A stretch of DNA of 64,000 nt from Rothia terrae (GTDB lineage: Bacteria > Actinomycetota > Actinomycetes > Actinomycetales > Micrococcaceae). The translations under genes and the position numbers were made by a program. Positions 46,954-56,220 of this stretch are shown one piece after another. Location of the stretch: NCBI RefSeq assembly GCF_012396615.1, contig NZ_JAAXPV010000010.1, positions 41,356 through 105,355 on the forward strand. The letters run 5' to 3'. The notes beneath the pieces are model-generated. The model was not told the DNA's origin and made no database searches. It saw only the letters and a list, made by a program, of their open reading frames with translations. Position 1 is the first letter of the stretch, and each line of letters begins with the position of its first letter.

Positions 46954-47775
46954 ATGAGCGAAGTAGCTCTTGTGCGCCGTATTTACGACGTATGGAAAGC
47001 ATTACCCACCCATAACCCACTGGTGCAGTGCCTCACGAACACAGTGGTTCAGGGGTTTAGCGCCAATGTTTTATTGGCGGCTGGGGCATCGCCTGCGATG
47101 GTGGATGTGCCCGGTGAGGCCGGAGATTTTGCGGCTATCTCATCTGCAACGCTGATCAATTTAGGCACTATCGGCACTAGCCAGCAGTTGGCGATTCCAG
47201 AAGCGGCACAGTCCGCTCACCATTCTCAGACTCCCTGGGTACTAGACCCTGTGGCTGTTGGTGCGTTGAAGGTTCGCACCCGTCTAGCCCATGAGCTATT
47301 GAACTACCGGCCCACAGTGATTCGCGGTAATGCCTCCGAAATTATTGCCCTGTGCGGTGGTGCAGCCGCCCGAGGCGCAGACAGCACAGCTCAGGTGCAG
47401 GACGCACACGGGAGCGCCATAGAACTGGCGAAAAAGCACAAGACCGTGGTCGCGGTATCGGGAAGCGCAGACTTTATTACGGACGGCGAACGCCACTACC
47501 AATGCGCTAACGGCCATGCCATTCAGACCAAAGTAACCGGCTCGGGGTGTGCATTGGGTGCGGGGATTGGTGCCTGTGTTTCTGTCACCGAGGATACCTT
47601 GTGGGGCACGGTTGCGGCACATGCAGTGTACGGGATTGCCGCTCAACAGGCCCAAGAGGTGTCAGCCGGTCCCGGTACTTTTGCCGCGAATTTCCTGGAT
47701 GCTCTTGCGAACGTGAGCGAAGATGACGTGGAACGACTTCTCGCTGTACGACAGCTCGCCACCGATAAAGAGTAG
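46954..47775 (+). CDS. thiM: Hydroxyethylthiazole kinase
   Basis: 273 residues from the ATG at 46954, 8 bases after GGAGG (upstream codons in frame fall in the riboswitch). PLVQCLTNTVVQGFSANVLLAAGASPAM, WVLDPVAVGA, VIRGNASEI and VTGSGCALGAG (catalytic Cys) are the ThiM blocks. It phosphorylates salvaged thiazole alcohol. First gene of the riboswitch-controlled thiM-thiE-thiD/tenA operon. Confidence 0.97.
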   Translation: MSEVALVRRIYDVWKALPTHNPLVQCLTNTVVQGFSANVLLAAGASPAMVDVPGEAGDFAAISSATLINLGTIGTSQQLAIPEAAQSAHHSQTPWVLDPVAVGALKVRTRLAHELLNYRPTVIRGNASEIIALCGGAAARGADSTAQVQDAHGSAIELAKKHKTVVAVSGSADFITDGERHYQCANGHAIQTKVTGSGCALGAGIGACVSVTEDTLWGTVAAHAVYGIAAQQAQEVSAGPGTFAANFLDALANVSEDDVERLLAVRQLATDKE

Positions 47776-48534
47776 GTGGTGACCGTGCAACAGAACTCAC
47801 CGCGGCCTGGAATTTACTTGGTGACGGATCCGCCGCTTTCCCTGGCGACTCATACCCCCGAGCGGCACTTTAGAAGTGAGGCAGAGCGTCACAGCGCGGC
47901 TATCGATTTGACGACTCAGCTGGTAGAGACTGTCGTTGCGGCGGGAGTCTCAACCGTTCAACTGCGCTGGAAGAACGTAGACGCCAGGTATTTTTATGAC
48001 CTTTCGTTAGCAGTCTCAGACGTCACCGCTGGCACAGCGGATTTAATCATCAATGACAGGGTCGATGTTTATTTAGCAGCACGCGAAGCTGGCGCTCAGC
48101 TTGCGGGGGTGCACATCGGCCAAACCGACCTTCACCCGAGTAGCGTCCGAAAACTGATAGGCCAAGACGCACAGATTGGCTGGTCGGTCTCGCAACCGGC
48201 AGAGATCGCTGAGGCTAACCGGCTAGCTGACGTGATTGACTCGGCAGGTGTTGGTGTTTTGCGGACGACCGCCACTAAAACGGATGCTCCACCACCGCTT
48301 GGATTCGACGGAATTGCTCGCCTTGCGGACGAACTTAAAGTACCTACCACAGCCATCGGTGGCATTAAAACAGCCGATATTGCGCATCTGGCGCCGAGCG
48401 TCCATAACATCGCGGTGGTTTCAGCGCTGGTGGCTTCACCCGCCCCTGGTCAAGAAGCCCGCGAGATGGTGCGCCTGTTCAACCATGCCCGTCAACCGGG
48501 TGAAACTTTCACTGCAAACGCTCAAGGAGCATAG
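47776..48534 (+). CDS. thiE: Thiamine-phosphate synthase
   Basis: 252 residues, about 40 longer than typical ThiE because of an N-terminal insert (HTPERHFRSEAERHS). Core: GVSTVQLRWKN, LIINDRVDVYLAAREAGA, GVHIGQTDL, TTATKTDA and AIGGI. The active-site VQLREK is VQLRWK here, shifting the usual Glu. It joins HMP-PP and thiazole-P into thiamin phosphate. Starts GTG right at the thiM stop; GTGs at 47779 and 47785 are alternatives. Confidence 0.93.
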   Translation: MVTVQQNSPRPGIYLVTDPPLSLATHTPERHFRSEAERHSAAIDLTTQLVETVVAAGVSTVQLRWKNVDARYFYDLSLAVSDVTAGTADLIINDRVDVYLAAREAGAQLAGVHIGQTDLHPSSVRKLIGQDAQIGWSVSQPAEIAEANRLADVIDSAGVGVLRTTATKTDAPPPLGFDGIARLADELKVPTTAIGGIKTADIAHLAPSVHNIAVVSALVASPAPGQEAREMVRLFNHARQPGETFTANAQGA

Positions 48535-48536
48535 AG

Positions 48537-50126
48537 ATGGCTATTCCTCGCGTACTTTCCATTGCGGGAACAGACCCCACCGGTGGCGCCGGGATCCACG
48601 CCGATATTAAATCTATTACTGCTGCCGGCGGCTACGCTATGGGAGCGGTGACCGCACTGGTTTCGCAGAACACCCACGGGGTAACTGACGTACATTACCC
48701 CGACGCCTCAGTGCTTACCATCCAGTTGGAAGCGGTATCAGCAGACGTGATTGTCGATGCTGTGAAGATTGGTATGCTCGGACAAACTGCCTATATTGAT
48801 GCTGTCAACCAGTGGCTAGAGAAAACAAAACCGCCGATTGTGGTCATTGATCCGGTGATGGTTGCAACCTCAGGCGACAGACTCATCGATGAGGACGCCG
48901 AGCAGCATCTGCGTCAGCTTTTTCACCGTGCAACGGTGCTAACTCCCAATACTCCAGAGCTTGAAATTCTGGCAGGATGCGAAAGCGGGAGCATTCTCAG
49001 TGATGAGGGCGCGATTGATGCGGCGCGTACACTGGCGCAGCAGTACGACGTGCTGGTGGCGGTGAAGGGCGGGCATCTTGACGGAGAGCGCATTATCAAT
49101 CATCTGGTGGCAGCGCACGGTATTGTTGCGACCACCATGCAACCTCGCATTCAAACAAAATCAACTCACGGCACCGGTTGCTCACAGTCGTCGGCGCTGG
49201 CTACCCGGCTCGCGGCAGGGGAGAACCCCCAGGATGCTTTAGGCTGGGTGACGCGTTGGCTACACGATTCCATTAGGGCGGCCGATGGACTGCAGGTTGG
49301 CACGGGGCACGGTCCCATTGACCACTCGCATCGGGCGCGTACTCTCGCCGCTCATGCGCTCAGCACACCGTGGTTATCGCAAACTGTGGATCTGCAGGCG
49401 TTCGCCTCAGATCCTTCCTCCGACTTATTGCCGCACGCTGACGCCGTGGCACGTTACCGCATCCAACCTGCCGGTCAGTGGACGCGTCTGCTGGCGCAGC
49501 TAACGCACGATATCTTAGAGCAAACCCTGTTCGATGACTTTCTCACCGGTTTGCGGGAAGGAACTCTTGAAACCTGGGAGTTCACCGCTTATCAGCGTCA
49601 GGACGCGCACTACCTCAACCGCTACGCGCGTGCCTTAGCGGCGTTGGCGGCGCGAGCATCAGACCCGGTGCACACTGTGTTTTGGAGTTCCGGTAGCGCC
49701 TCAGCTATCTCTGTGGAACAGGTTCTTCACCATACGTGGTTGGCTGAGGTTACCGGTGAGGAGCTGACCCAGGTAGTCTCGATGGCTATCACGCCCATTA
49801 CTGCCGGGTACACCAACCACCTGTTAGCAAACACTGCATTAGAAAGCTACGTTGTAGGTGCAGCCGCCGTTCTGCCCTGTTATTGGATGTACGCAGAAAT
49901 AGGCCTTCGACTCAGCGAAATCAACACTGAAGATCACCCTTACCATGCGTGGCTGACCACCTATCAGGACGAAGCTTTTACCCGTTCTACTCAACAGGCG
50001 ATTGCTATCGTTGAAAGTCTGTTAGCGGCTGCTTCTGCACCCGAACGTGAACAAGCCATGCGCGCGTTTATCGAAGCAAGCCTCTGGGAGCGTGAATTTT
50101 TCGACCAGGCTAGCCGTATGCGCTAA
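48537..50126 (+). CDS. thiD: ThiD-TenA fusion: HMP(-P) kinase with thiaminase II domain
   Basis: 529 residues. Residues about 1-265 are ThiD (LSIAGTDPTGGAGIHADIK, VVIDPVMVATSGDRL, KSTHGTGCSQSSALA). Residues about 305-529 are TenA (DFLTGLREGTLETWEFTAYQ, and the catalytic Cys in LPCYWMYAEIG). ThiD phosphorylates the pyrimidine HMP to HMP-PP. TenA releases HMP from amino-HMP or thiamin breakdown products. The fusion links pyrimidine salvage and activation. Two bases separate it from thiE. It completes a salvage-only set: no thiC or thiG is here. Confidence 0.95.
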   Translation: MAIPRVLSIAGTDPTGGAGIHADIKSITAAGGYAMGAVTALVSQNTHGVTDVHYPDASVLTIQLEAVSADVIVDAVKIGMLGQTAYIDAVNQWLEKTKPPIVVIDPVMVATSGDRLIDEDAEQHLRQLFHRATVLTPNTPELEILAGCESGSILSDEGAIDAARTLAQQYDVLVAVKGGHLDGERIINHLVAAHGIVATTMQPRIQTKSTHGTGCSQSSALATRLAAGENPQDALGWVTRWLHDSIRAADGLQVGTGHGPIDHSHRARTLAAHALSTPWLSQTVDLQAFASDPSSDLLPHADAVARYRIQPAGQWTRLLAQLTHDILEQTLFDDFLTGLREGTLETWEFTAYQRQDAHYLNRYARALAALAARASDPVHTVFWSSGSASAISVEQVLHHTWLAEVTGEELTQVVSMAITPITAGYTNHLLANTALESYVVGAAAVLPCYWMYAEIGLRLSEINTEDHPYHAWLTTYQDEAFTRSTQQAIAIVESLLAAASAPEREQAMRAFIEASLWEREFFDQASRMR

Positions 50127-50157
50127 GTACAAAAAGTGTGCAGTAAAGTTAGGCTTT

Positions 50158-51102
50158 ATGCACCCCACCTTAGAACTTATTCAGCAACGCTATGAATCAA
50201 ACTCTCTTCCCCTGCATCGTACTGACGATGCGCGGTTAGCCCTTGTGCTGGAAGGCGGAAGTTCACGCGCTGCCTACGGCGGTGGCATGGTGGGCGTGCT
50301 CGAAGACTACGGACTTGTGGATGTTTTTGACGCGGTCTACGGCACCTCAGCCGGTGCGCTGAACGCCGCCTGGTTTGTCTGCCAGCGCGCCAACGCTAAT
50401 ATGTTCGGCTGGTGGGAGCCGGAATCGATGAAATCAATCATCAATTTTTGCAACGTGCTGGCGCGTAAGCCTATCGTTGATGGCGACTACCTGATTGATT
50501 ACGTGTACCAGAACATCACGCACATGGGTTTTGACGACATCATCGCATCAGACGTGGAGTATCACGCTATCGCAACCGACGCTGACACCGGTGAAAACGT
50601 TGACCTTCACCCCTTCATCACCGATGTTCCCAGCCTGAAAAAAGCGATGAAGGCGACCGCGCGCATCCCCGTGCTTTCCGGACAGCCGGTGGAGCTTGCC
50701 GGACGCCGGTTTATTGACGGCGGTATGACGGAGAACGTACCCGTTGAAACTGCTCTTGCTGACGGCGCTACGCATGTACTGGTCATCCGCACCAAAGCCC
50801 CGAACATTGAGCTACCGGCTACCAACAAATACAAGCAGCGCGTTGTCACCCGTTGGATGGAAAAACACACGCCTGGTTCAGCGCACACCTGGGAGCTTCG
50901 CAACCGGCGCAAGCAGGAGATTGAGATTCTGATGCACGAATCTTCTGACCGCGTACTGCAGGTAGCACCGCCTGCAGACGCGCCGAAAATCTCCATGGTC
51001 AACAGCAACACTCAAACACTCAAACGCGCGGTGGACATCGGCAAAACCACCATGCAAGCGGCGCTCGCTCCACTCAACCTTGACCAGCGCTCACGCCGAT
51101 AG
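50158..51102 (+). CDS. Patatin-like phospholipase
   Basis: 314 residues from the ATG at 50158; an upstream open frame overlaps thiD/tenA and is not used. The oxyanion-hole region is LVLEGGSSRAAYGGGM, and the nucleophile elbow is YGTSAGALNA (GxSxG). The catalytic dyad Asp lies in DGGMTENVP. It resembles bacterial RssA/YjjU-type cytosolic acyl hydrolases. Substrate unknown. The MFS gene follows after 14 bases with a strong GGAGG. Confidence 0.93.
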   Translation: MHPTLELIQQRYESNSLPLHRTDDARLALVLEGGSSRAAYGGGMVGVLEDYGLVDVFDAVYGTSAGALNAAWFVCQRANANMFGWWEPESMKSIINFCNVLARKPIVDGDYLIDYVYQNITHMGFDDIIASDVEYHAIATDADTGENVDLHPFITDVPSLKKAMKATARIPVLSGQPVELAGRRFIDGGMTENVPVETALADGATHVLVIRTKAPNIELPATNKYKQRVVTRWMEKHTPGSAHTWELRNRRKQEIEILMHESSDRVLQVAPPADAPKISMVNSNTQTLKRAVDIGKTTMQAALAPLNLDQRSRR

Positions 51103-51116
51103 GAGGTAAAGCACTC

Positions 51117-52466
51117 ATGAAATGGCTCATTTGGGCGGTGAGCGTACTTGCCTACGTGCTAGCTGTCATCAACCGAAGCTCGTTTTCTGCCCTCGGCCCC
51201 GTTGCCCAGGAGCACTTTGGCGCCGAAGCAACCGCGCTGTCTACCTTCGTCACCGTGCAACTGGTAGTGTACGCCGGTGCGCAGATTCCCGTAGGCATTG
51301 CGCTTGATCGCTGGGGCGCACCAACCCTGATTACCAGCGGCCTCAGCGCAATGGCAGCTGGCCAGTTCCTGCTAGGAGCCTCAGACTCCATTCCCGTTGC
51401 GATTATCGCCCGCATCCTCGTTGGTGCGGGGGACGCGTGCATCTTCACCTCAATGGTCCGGCTCATCTCTGAATGGTTCGGTTTCAAACAGATTCCCGTG
51501 ATGAACCAGCTCAGCGGCAACATCGGACAAATCGGGCAGATTATTGCCGTCACCCCGCTGGTGATGCTGGTTGCCGCCGCCGGATGGCAAGGAGGCTTTA
51601 GCGTCCTCGCCATACTCTGCCTGATCGTGGCGCTCGCATCCGCTGTTATTCTGCGCGATAACCCGCGCCAGAACACCGTTCTGCAACGTTTGCGCGGCAA
51701 GAAAGCCCAGCAACACTTTGAACAGGCTAACCTCGAACAAGCTCATCAGGCATCGCCGATTACCGAGGCGCTACCGATTACCGGGCCAAACTCCAGCGGT
51801 ATTTTTCCGGCACTCAAGGCACTGCTCAAACGCCCGGGTATACGTATGGCGTTTTGGGTGCACCTGTCAACATCTTTCACGATTTTCAACTTCACCCTGC
51901 TGTGGGGCACCCCGTTTGTGACTGGCGGTCTAGGCTATTCGCAAGGTGTTGCAGCGATGCTGATTACCACCATCATTATCACCACACTCGTCTTCGGTGT
52001 TTTTGCGGGCGGCTTGCTCACCCGTTTTGCCAGCTACCGCGTACACATGGTGCTAGGACTGGTCATCTGCTCACAAATTTTGTGGGCAATCATCGTCTTG
52101 ATGCCCGGTCAACCTCCGCTGTGGCTACTCTTTACGCTGGTCATTGTGCTTGGAATGAGTAGTCCCATTTCGATGGTCGCCTTCGAGCTCGTTCGTGCTC
52201 ACGCACCACTGTCGCAACGCGGCGTAGCCACCGGCATCGCCAACATGGGCGGTTACGTTGGTGCTTTTTCGATGATGCTGATCGTTGGCCTTCTGCTGGA
52301 TGCGCAGGGCGCTGGCTCACCCGACACCTACGCCATGCAACCGTTCAAGTGGGCAATGGCGTCCCAGCTGGTAGTCGGAGTACTGGGAATCTGCATGATT
52401 CTGCGTGAGTACCCCAAAGCCAAAAAATATTTGCTCTCAAAATACCCGCCCTCGCACAGAGGCTAA
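51117..52466 (+). CDS. MFS transporter
   Basis: 449 residues, twelve predicted transmembrane helices with a polar central loop at about residues 185-225. The first loop has the MFS A-motif variant GIALDRWGAPTLI. The substrate is not predictable; the Asp/Arg pattern is typical of organic-acid or drug transporters. Co-transcribed with the patatin gene (14 bases apart). Confidence 0.9.
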   Translation: MKWLIWAVSVLAYVLAVINRSSFSALGPVAQEHFGAEATALSTFVTVQLVVYAGAQIPVGIALDRWGAPTLITSGLSAMAAGQFLLGASDSIPVAIIARILVGAGDACIFTSMVRLISEWFGFKQIPVMNQLSGNIGQIGQIIAVTPLVMLVAAAGWQGGFSVLAILCLIVALASAVILRDNPRQNTVLQRLRGKKAQQHFEQANLEQAHQASPITEALPITGPNSSGIFPALKALLKRPGIRMAFWVHLSTSFTIFNFTLLWGTPFVTGGLGYSQGVAAMLITTIIITTLVFGVFAGGLLTRFASYRVHMVLGLVICSQILWAIIVLMPGQPPLWLLFTLVIVLGMSSPISMVAFELVRAHAPLSQRGVATGIANMGGYVGAFSMMLIVGLLLDAQGAGSPDTYAMQPFKWAMASQLVVGVLGICMILREYPKAKKYLLSKYPPSHRG

Positions 52467-52601
52467 CTGGCAGCAGGCACTACTGCCCAACAGTTACTAC
52501 TTCTGAACATAGCGTCCTAAGTGAGAACGCGCGAGATGACGGTTCGCAGATACTTTCACCTACAATAAAAATGAACAGAGGCGGGTGAAAGGACATTAGA
52601 T

Positions 52602-53567
52602 ATGCAGGGGCTTGAAACATTCGGTGTAGGTATTGGCGTGCTGGCAGGCTTGCTGTTGCCTATCCAGACCTGCCTGAACTCGCGGCTGCGTGAATCTGTA
52701 GGATCGCCCTTTCTCTCGTCCTTGATTTCGTTCATTGGCGGTACGGTGTTTTTGTTCATCGTTACCTTATGTGTGAATGGCTCCGTGCTCTTTCCGCTCA
52801 GCACCTTCGCGCAGAACCCCGCGTGGCTGTGGCTCGGCGGTTTATTCGGCGTTATTGGTCTCACCACTAACATCTTTATCTTTCCCAAAATCGGTGGAGT
52901 TCAAACCGCGATTCTGCCGATTACCGGACAGATTATTATGGGGCTGATTATCGATACTTTCGGGCTGTTCTACTCAGCCCAGCAAACACTCAATATCACC
53001 CGGCTACTCGGTATCTTGCTGGTAATCGCCGGCGTGGTTGGTGCCGTAGTTCTGGGGCAAAAGCGCTCGCATAAAAACCTGCCTTCAGATTCTTCGCCCT
53101 CTGATGGACAGGACGCAGGGCTGTGGGGCTGGCGCGCGCTCGCACTGGGAACAGGCTTCTTGATGGCCGCGCAGTCAGCTATCAACGGTCACCTCGGTGT
53201 AGTTCTCGGTTCAAGCGCTAAGTCAGCATTTGTATCTTTCACCGTTGGTACCATCGTTTTAGCCCTGATTGCTTGCGTGCTCAAGCTGAAGATTCGCATC
53301 CGCGTGCCTCAAGGCAAGACGAAGAACCCCTGGTGGATGTACTTTGGCGGCGTGCTTGGTGCGCTGTTTGTTGCCGGTAACGCGCTTCTTGTGCCCGTTC
53401 TCGGCACCGGGCTGACGATTATGGCGGCTTTGACCGGCATGATTACCGGCTCGCTCATGGTCGACAAATTTGGGCTTCTGCAGGCTCCGCAGCGGGCAGT
53501 AACGCTGACGCAGGTGCTCAGTCTGGGCGTCATGGTCATCGGCATTGCGCTGGTGCGCCTGACGTAA
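52602..53567 (+). CDS. DMT-superfamily transporter (YdcZ/DUF606 pair fused)
   Basis: 321 residues, ten hydrophobic helices in two similar halves (about 1-150 and 170-321). Each half has the DUF606 pattern LLPIQTCLNSRLRES or AAQSAINGHLGVVLGSSAKS with the conserved Asn. In many bacteria this is a pair of genes; here both halves are in one chain. Substrate unknown. A strong terminator lies between it and the convergent gene. Confidence 0.88.
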   Translation: MQGLETFGVGIGVLAGLLLPIQTCLNSRLRESVGSPFLSSLISFIGGTVFLFIVTLCVNGSVLFPLSTFAQNPAWLWLGGLFGVIGLTTNIFIFPKIGGVQTAILPITGQIIMGLIIDTFGLFYSAQQTLNITRLLGILLVIAGVVGAVVLGQKRSHKNLPSDSSPSDGQDAGLWGWRALALGTGFLMAAQSAINGHLGVVLGSSAKSAFVSFTVGTIVLALIACVLKLKIRIRVPQGKTKNPWWMYFGGVLGALFVAGNALLVPVLGTGLTIMAALTGMITGSLMVDKFGLLQAPQRAVTLTQVLSLGVMVIGIALVRLT

Positions 53568-53583
53568 AGGCATCTCACGCGAC

Positions 53584-53615
53584 AGGACGCGCCCCTGAGT
53601 CAAGGGACGCGTCCT
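53584..53615. terminator. Bidirectional terminator
   Basis: AGGACGCGCCCCT (53584-53596) pairs with AGGGACGCGTCCT (53603-53615) with one mismatch, then TTCATG. Confidence 0.75.
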
Positions 53616-53645
53616 TTCATGTTTGTACGGCGGGTAAGCTGCGCT

Positions 53646-54716
53646 TTATGGCACGCGATGACGCCACTGCTCGGTGGAGAACTTCTCATCAACGAGCTTT
53701 TGACCGGCTGCCAAATCAGCTTCGCTGAGTTTGCCCATGTGAGAGGCGTAGCGGGAGGTGAAAGTGTCGATGAGGGTCTGCACCACTTCTTCGCGGGTCG
53801 CACCGGTTTGACGGCGTAGCGGGTCTACTCGCTTCTTCGCTGAGCGGATTCCCTTGTCAACGATTTTGACCTTACCGATGCGCAAAACGTCCATCATCTT
53901 ATTGGCATCGATATCGTAGGACATAGTGACGTGGTGTAGAACTGCACCGTTAATACGCTTTTGTGCGGCACCACCAATCTTGCCGTTATCCGATGTGATG
54001 TCATTGATCGGCTGGTACCAGGCATTGACGCCCAGTTTTTTCAATGCCGCCAAAACCCACTGATCCAGGTACTCGTAAGACTGCTCGTAGCTCAGACCAG
54101 CAACGAGTTCTTCAGGGAGGTACAGCGAGTAGGTTACGCAGTTGCCGGCTTCCATGAACATGGCACCGCCGCCAGAGATGCGTCGAACTGCCTGTATACC
54201 GTGCTTCTCAACGCCTTCTTGGTTAATTTCGTTTTGGTACGACTGGTATGAGCCAAAGACTACCGCGCGATCTTCCCAGTCCCAGATGCGCATGGTGGGG
54301 CCGCGGCGTCCTGCCTGCACTTCTTCAAGCAGGTACTGGTCAAGACCAACATTCAAAGGTGAGGGGAGCGGGCCGGGATTAAGAACCTCCCACTCGTAAT
54401 CGGTGAAATCCTTGGCGCCGGATACAGCTCGTTTAACCACGAGAGCCACATCAGCGGTAGAGAATCCATGGAGCGCAAGCGACTCACCGTATTTAGCGAG
54501 TGACGCGTCCAGGCGGTTCTTCAGCTCATCGGCAGAATCTTTGGTGGACGCATCGACCAACGCCTGCGTCATATCGTCGAAAGCCTCTTCAGGCTCTAGA
54601 AAATAGTCCCCTGAAATAAGCGTTGAGGTAATGATGGTGTCCTCAACGGTTACATCTGCAACGAGCAGTTTTCCGCCGGGAACCTTGTACTCAAAATGGA
54701 AGGAATTCGTGTTCAT
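53646..54716 (-). CDS. Lipoate-protein ligase A family protein, accessory domain first
   Basis: 356 residues from the ATG at 54716. Residues about 1-85 resemble the LplA accessory domain (FHFEYKVPGGKLLVADVTVE, SGDYFLEPEEAFDDM), which is C-terminal in E. coli LplA. The catalytic biotin/lipoate ligase domain follows (VRRISGGGAMFMEAGN, GKIGGAAQKRINGAVLHH with the adenylate Lys). The order is permuted, as in other actinobacterial and archaeal members. It attaches lipoate or octanoate to the E2/H subunits of dehydrogenases. Divergent from tpx. Confidence 0.92.
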   Translation of the reverse strand: MNTNSFHFEYKVPGGKLLVADVTVEDTIITSTLISGDYFLEPEEAFDDMTQALVDASTKDSADELKNRLDASLAKYGESLALHGFSTADVALVVKRAVSGAKDFTDYEWEVLNPGPLPSPLNVGLDQYLLEEVQAGRRGPTMRIWDWEDRAVVFGSYQSYQNEINQEGVEKHGIQAVRRISGGGAMFMEAGNCVTYSLYLPEELVAGLSYEQSYEYLDQWVLAALKKLGVNAWYQPINDITSDNGKIGGAAQKRINGAVLHHVTMSYDIDANKMMDVLRIGKVKIVDKGIRSAKKRVDPLRRQTGATREEVVQTLIDTFTSRYASHMGKLSEADLAAGQKLVDEKFSTEQWRHRVP

Positions 54717-54857
54717 GCAGCAGAGTCTATGCCCGGCCCAGCAGCTTGTATAGGAAGTTCGCAACCAGCCAATCTTTACCCGCAGGCAGACTTGGCAATC
54801 AGCTTAATTACGTTTTCTACCTGTACAAAGTGCTGATATGTGACCCACAATAAAGAT

Positions 54858-55358
54858 ATGGCTGAAACTAAATTCCAAGGAACTGAAGTACACACCGTTG
54901 GCGAGCTGCCCGCAGTAGGCGCGCTCGCACCGGCGTTTTTGACCGTCAACACCGACCTCGAAGACGTCAGCGCTGATAAGTACTCAGGTAAGAACATCGT
55001 TCTCAATATCTTCCCGTCCATCGACACCGGCGTCTGCGCACAGTCAGTCCGCCAGTTCAACCAGGACGCTACCAAGCTCGAAAACACCGTTGTTGTAGGT
55101 GTTTCACAGGACCTTCCCTTCGCACTGGGACGCTTCTGCGCTGCTGAGGGCATCGAAAACGTTGAAGCAACCTCAGCATTCCGCTCATCATTCGGTGAAG
55201 ACTACGGCGTGAAGATGGAAGACGGCCCTCTGGCAGGTCTGCTGGCGCGCGCAGTTGTCATCATCAACACCGAGGGCGAAGTTATCTACACCGAGCTCGT
55301 TCCCGAAATCACCGAAGAGCCTAACTACCAGGCAGCTTTGGACGCGCTCAAGAAGTAA
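54858..55358 (+). CDS. tpx: Thiol peroxidase (Tpx)
   Basis: 166 residues from the ATG at 54858 (an in-frame GTG at 54840 is an alternative). The peroxidatic Cys is in [15 protein letters not shown] and the resolving Cys in [13 protein letters not shown], spaced as in atypical 2-Cys peroxiredoxins. It reduces peroxides using thioredoxin. Ends near the hairpin at 55383. Confidence 0.97.
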   Translation: MAETKFQGTEVHTVGELPAVGALAPAFLTVNTDLEDVSADKYSGKNIVLNIFPSIDTGVCAQSVRQFNQDATKLENTVVVGVSQDLPFALGRFCAAEGIENVEATSAFRSSFGEDYGVKMEDGPLAGLLARAVVIINTEGEVIYTELVPEITEEPNYQAALDALKK

Positions 55359-55382
55359 CGCGTTACAGCTTTTAACTTTGTT

Positions 55383-55412
55383 CGGCCTCGTCGCTATGTA
55401 GCGGCGGGGCCG
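55383..55412 (+). terminator. tpx terminator
   Basis: CGGCCTCGTCGCTA pairs with TAGCGGCGGGGCCG using three G-T pairs around a two-base turn, then TTGTAG. Confidence 0.6.
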
Positions 55413-55525
55413 TTGTAGTGTGTATGCGGTGTCCGTCTTCGCAAATGCGGGCACCACTCAGGAATATTTCGAGTACTCGCGTCCTTATACTGGGGTAAGA
55501 AAAATCTTCTGAAAGGACGTCTGAC

Positions 55526-55972
55526 ATGAGCGAAAACAACGAGCGCGCGCAAGACCCCAACTACCGCGCAGTTAAAGTGGAACGCGTTGGACAAAAGCAC
55601 TACCGCGCCACCAATAAAAACGGCGACACTCTCGATTTCGGGCAAGGCGAGGGGATGCTCACTCCGGTCGAGCTCCTGCTGGCAGCTATTGCAGGATGCT
55701 CGTCTGTTGACGTTGACGTCGTCACCTCTCGCCGTAGCGAACCCGAAACGTTCGAGGTACTGTCCTCGGGCATTCGCAAAGACGATAACGGTGCCGTCAG
55801 CCTGGACGATATCGAGGTCAGTTTCAATGTGAAATTCCCGGCCGACGCTGATGGTGAAAAGGCACAGGGAATGGTCGATCGCCTCATCAAACTTTCAGCA
55901 GAAAAAGACTGCACCGTTTCGCGCACTGTCGAACACGGCGCATCCGTCAATTTCATCAACGAAAACGCGTAA
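55526..55972 (+). CDS. OsmC/Ohr family peroxiredoxin-like protein
   Basis: 148 residues. The two active-site Cys are in IAGCSSVDVDVV and EKDCTVSRTV. It detoxifies organic hydroperoxides or other reactive species. It sits next to tpx, so two peroxide-defence genes are adjacent but separately terminated. RBS GAAAGGA precedes the ATG. Confidence 0.92.
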   Translation: MSENNERAQDPNYRAVKVERVGQKHYRATNKNGDTLDFGQGEGMLTPVELLLAAIAGCSSVDVDVVTSRRSEPETFEVLSSGIRKDDNGAVSLDDIEVSFNVKFPADADGEKAQGMVDRLIKLSAEKDCTVSRTVEHGASVNFINENA

Positions 55973-55999
55973 GCTACGTCTACGAAAAACCCAGCATTA

Positions 56000-56032
56000 C
56001 AAGGGCATCTGTACTCACAGCAGATGCCCTTG
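56000..56032 (+). terminator. OsmC-gene terminator
   Basis: Perfect 12-base arms CAAGGGCATCTG (56000-56011) and CAGATGCCCTTG (56021-56032); the T-tract is weak. Confidence 0.65.
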
Positions 56033-56165
56033 TGCACACCTTGCTGGTAGATGCGCCTCAAGAAAAGCCCCGACACTTGCCTGCAGTGGGCAAGGACTGA
56101 GAGATAAAGTGATGAGCAGACTTAGAAAGAACGCCGCGCGGTGGTAATCTAAAGAAAGTCTTAAG

Positions 56166-56191
56166 GGGCATAAGAAAACATTAAGATGCCC
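56166..56191. promoter_or_regulatory. Inverted repeat before the amino-acid permease
   Basis: GGGCAT (56166-56171) and ATGCCC (56186-56191) flank an A-rich centre, 29 bases before the permease ATG. It may be an operator or a leader hairpin. The evidence is the repeat alone. Confidence 0.35.
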
Positions 56192-56220
56192 GTTCACCAA
56201 CGTTACGGAAAAACACTCCT

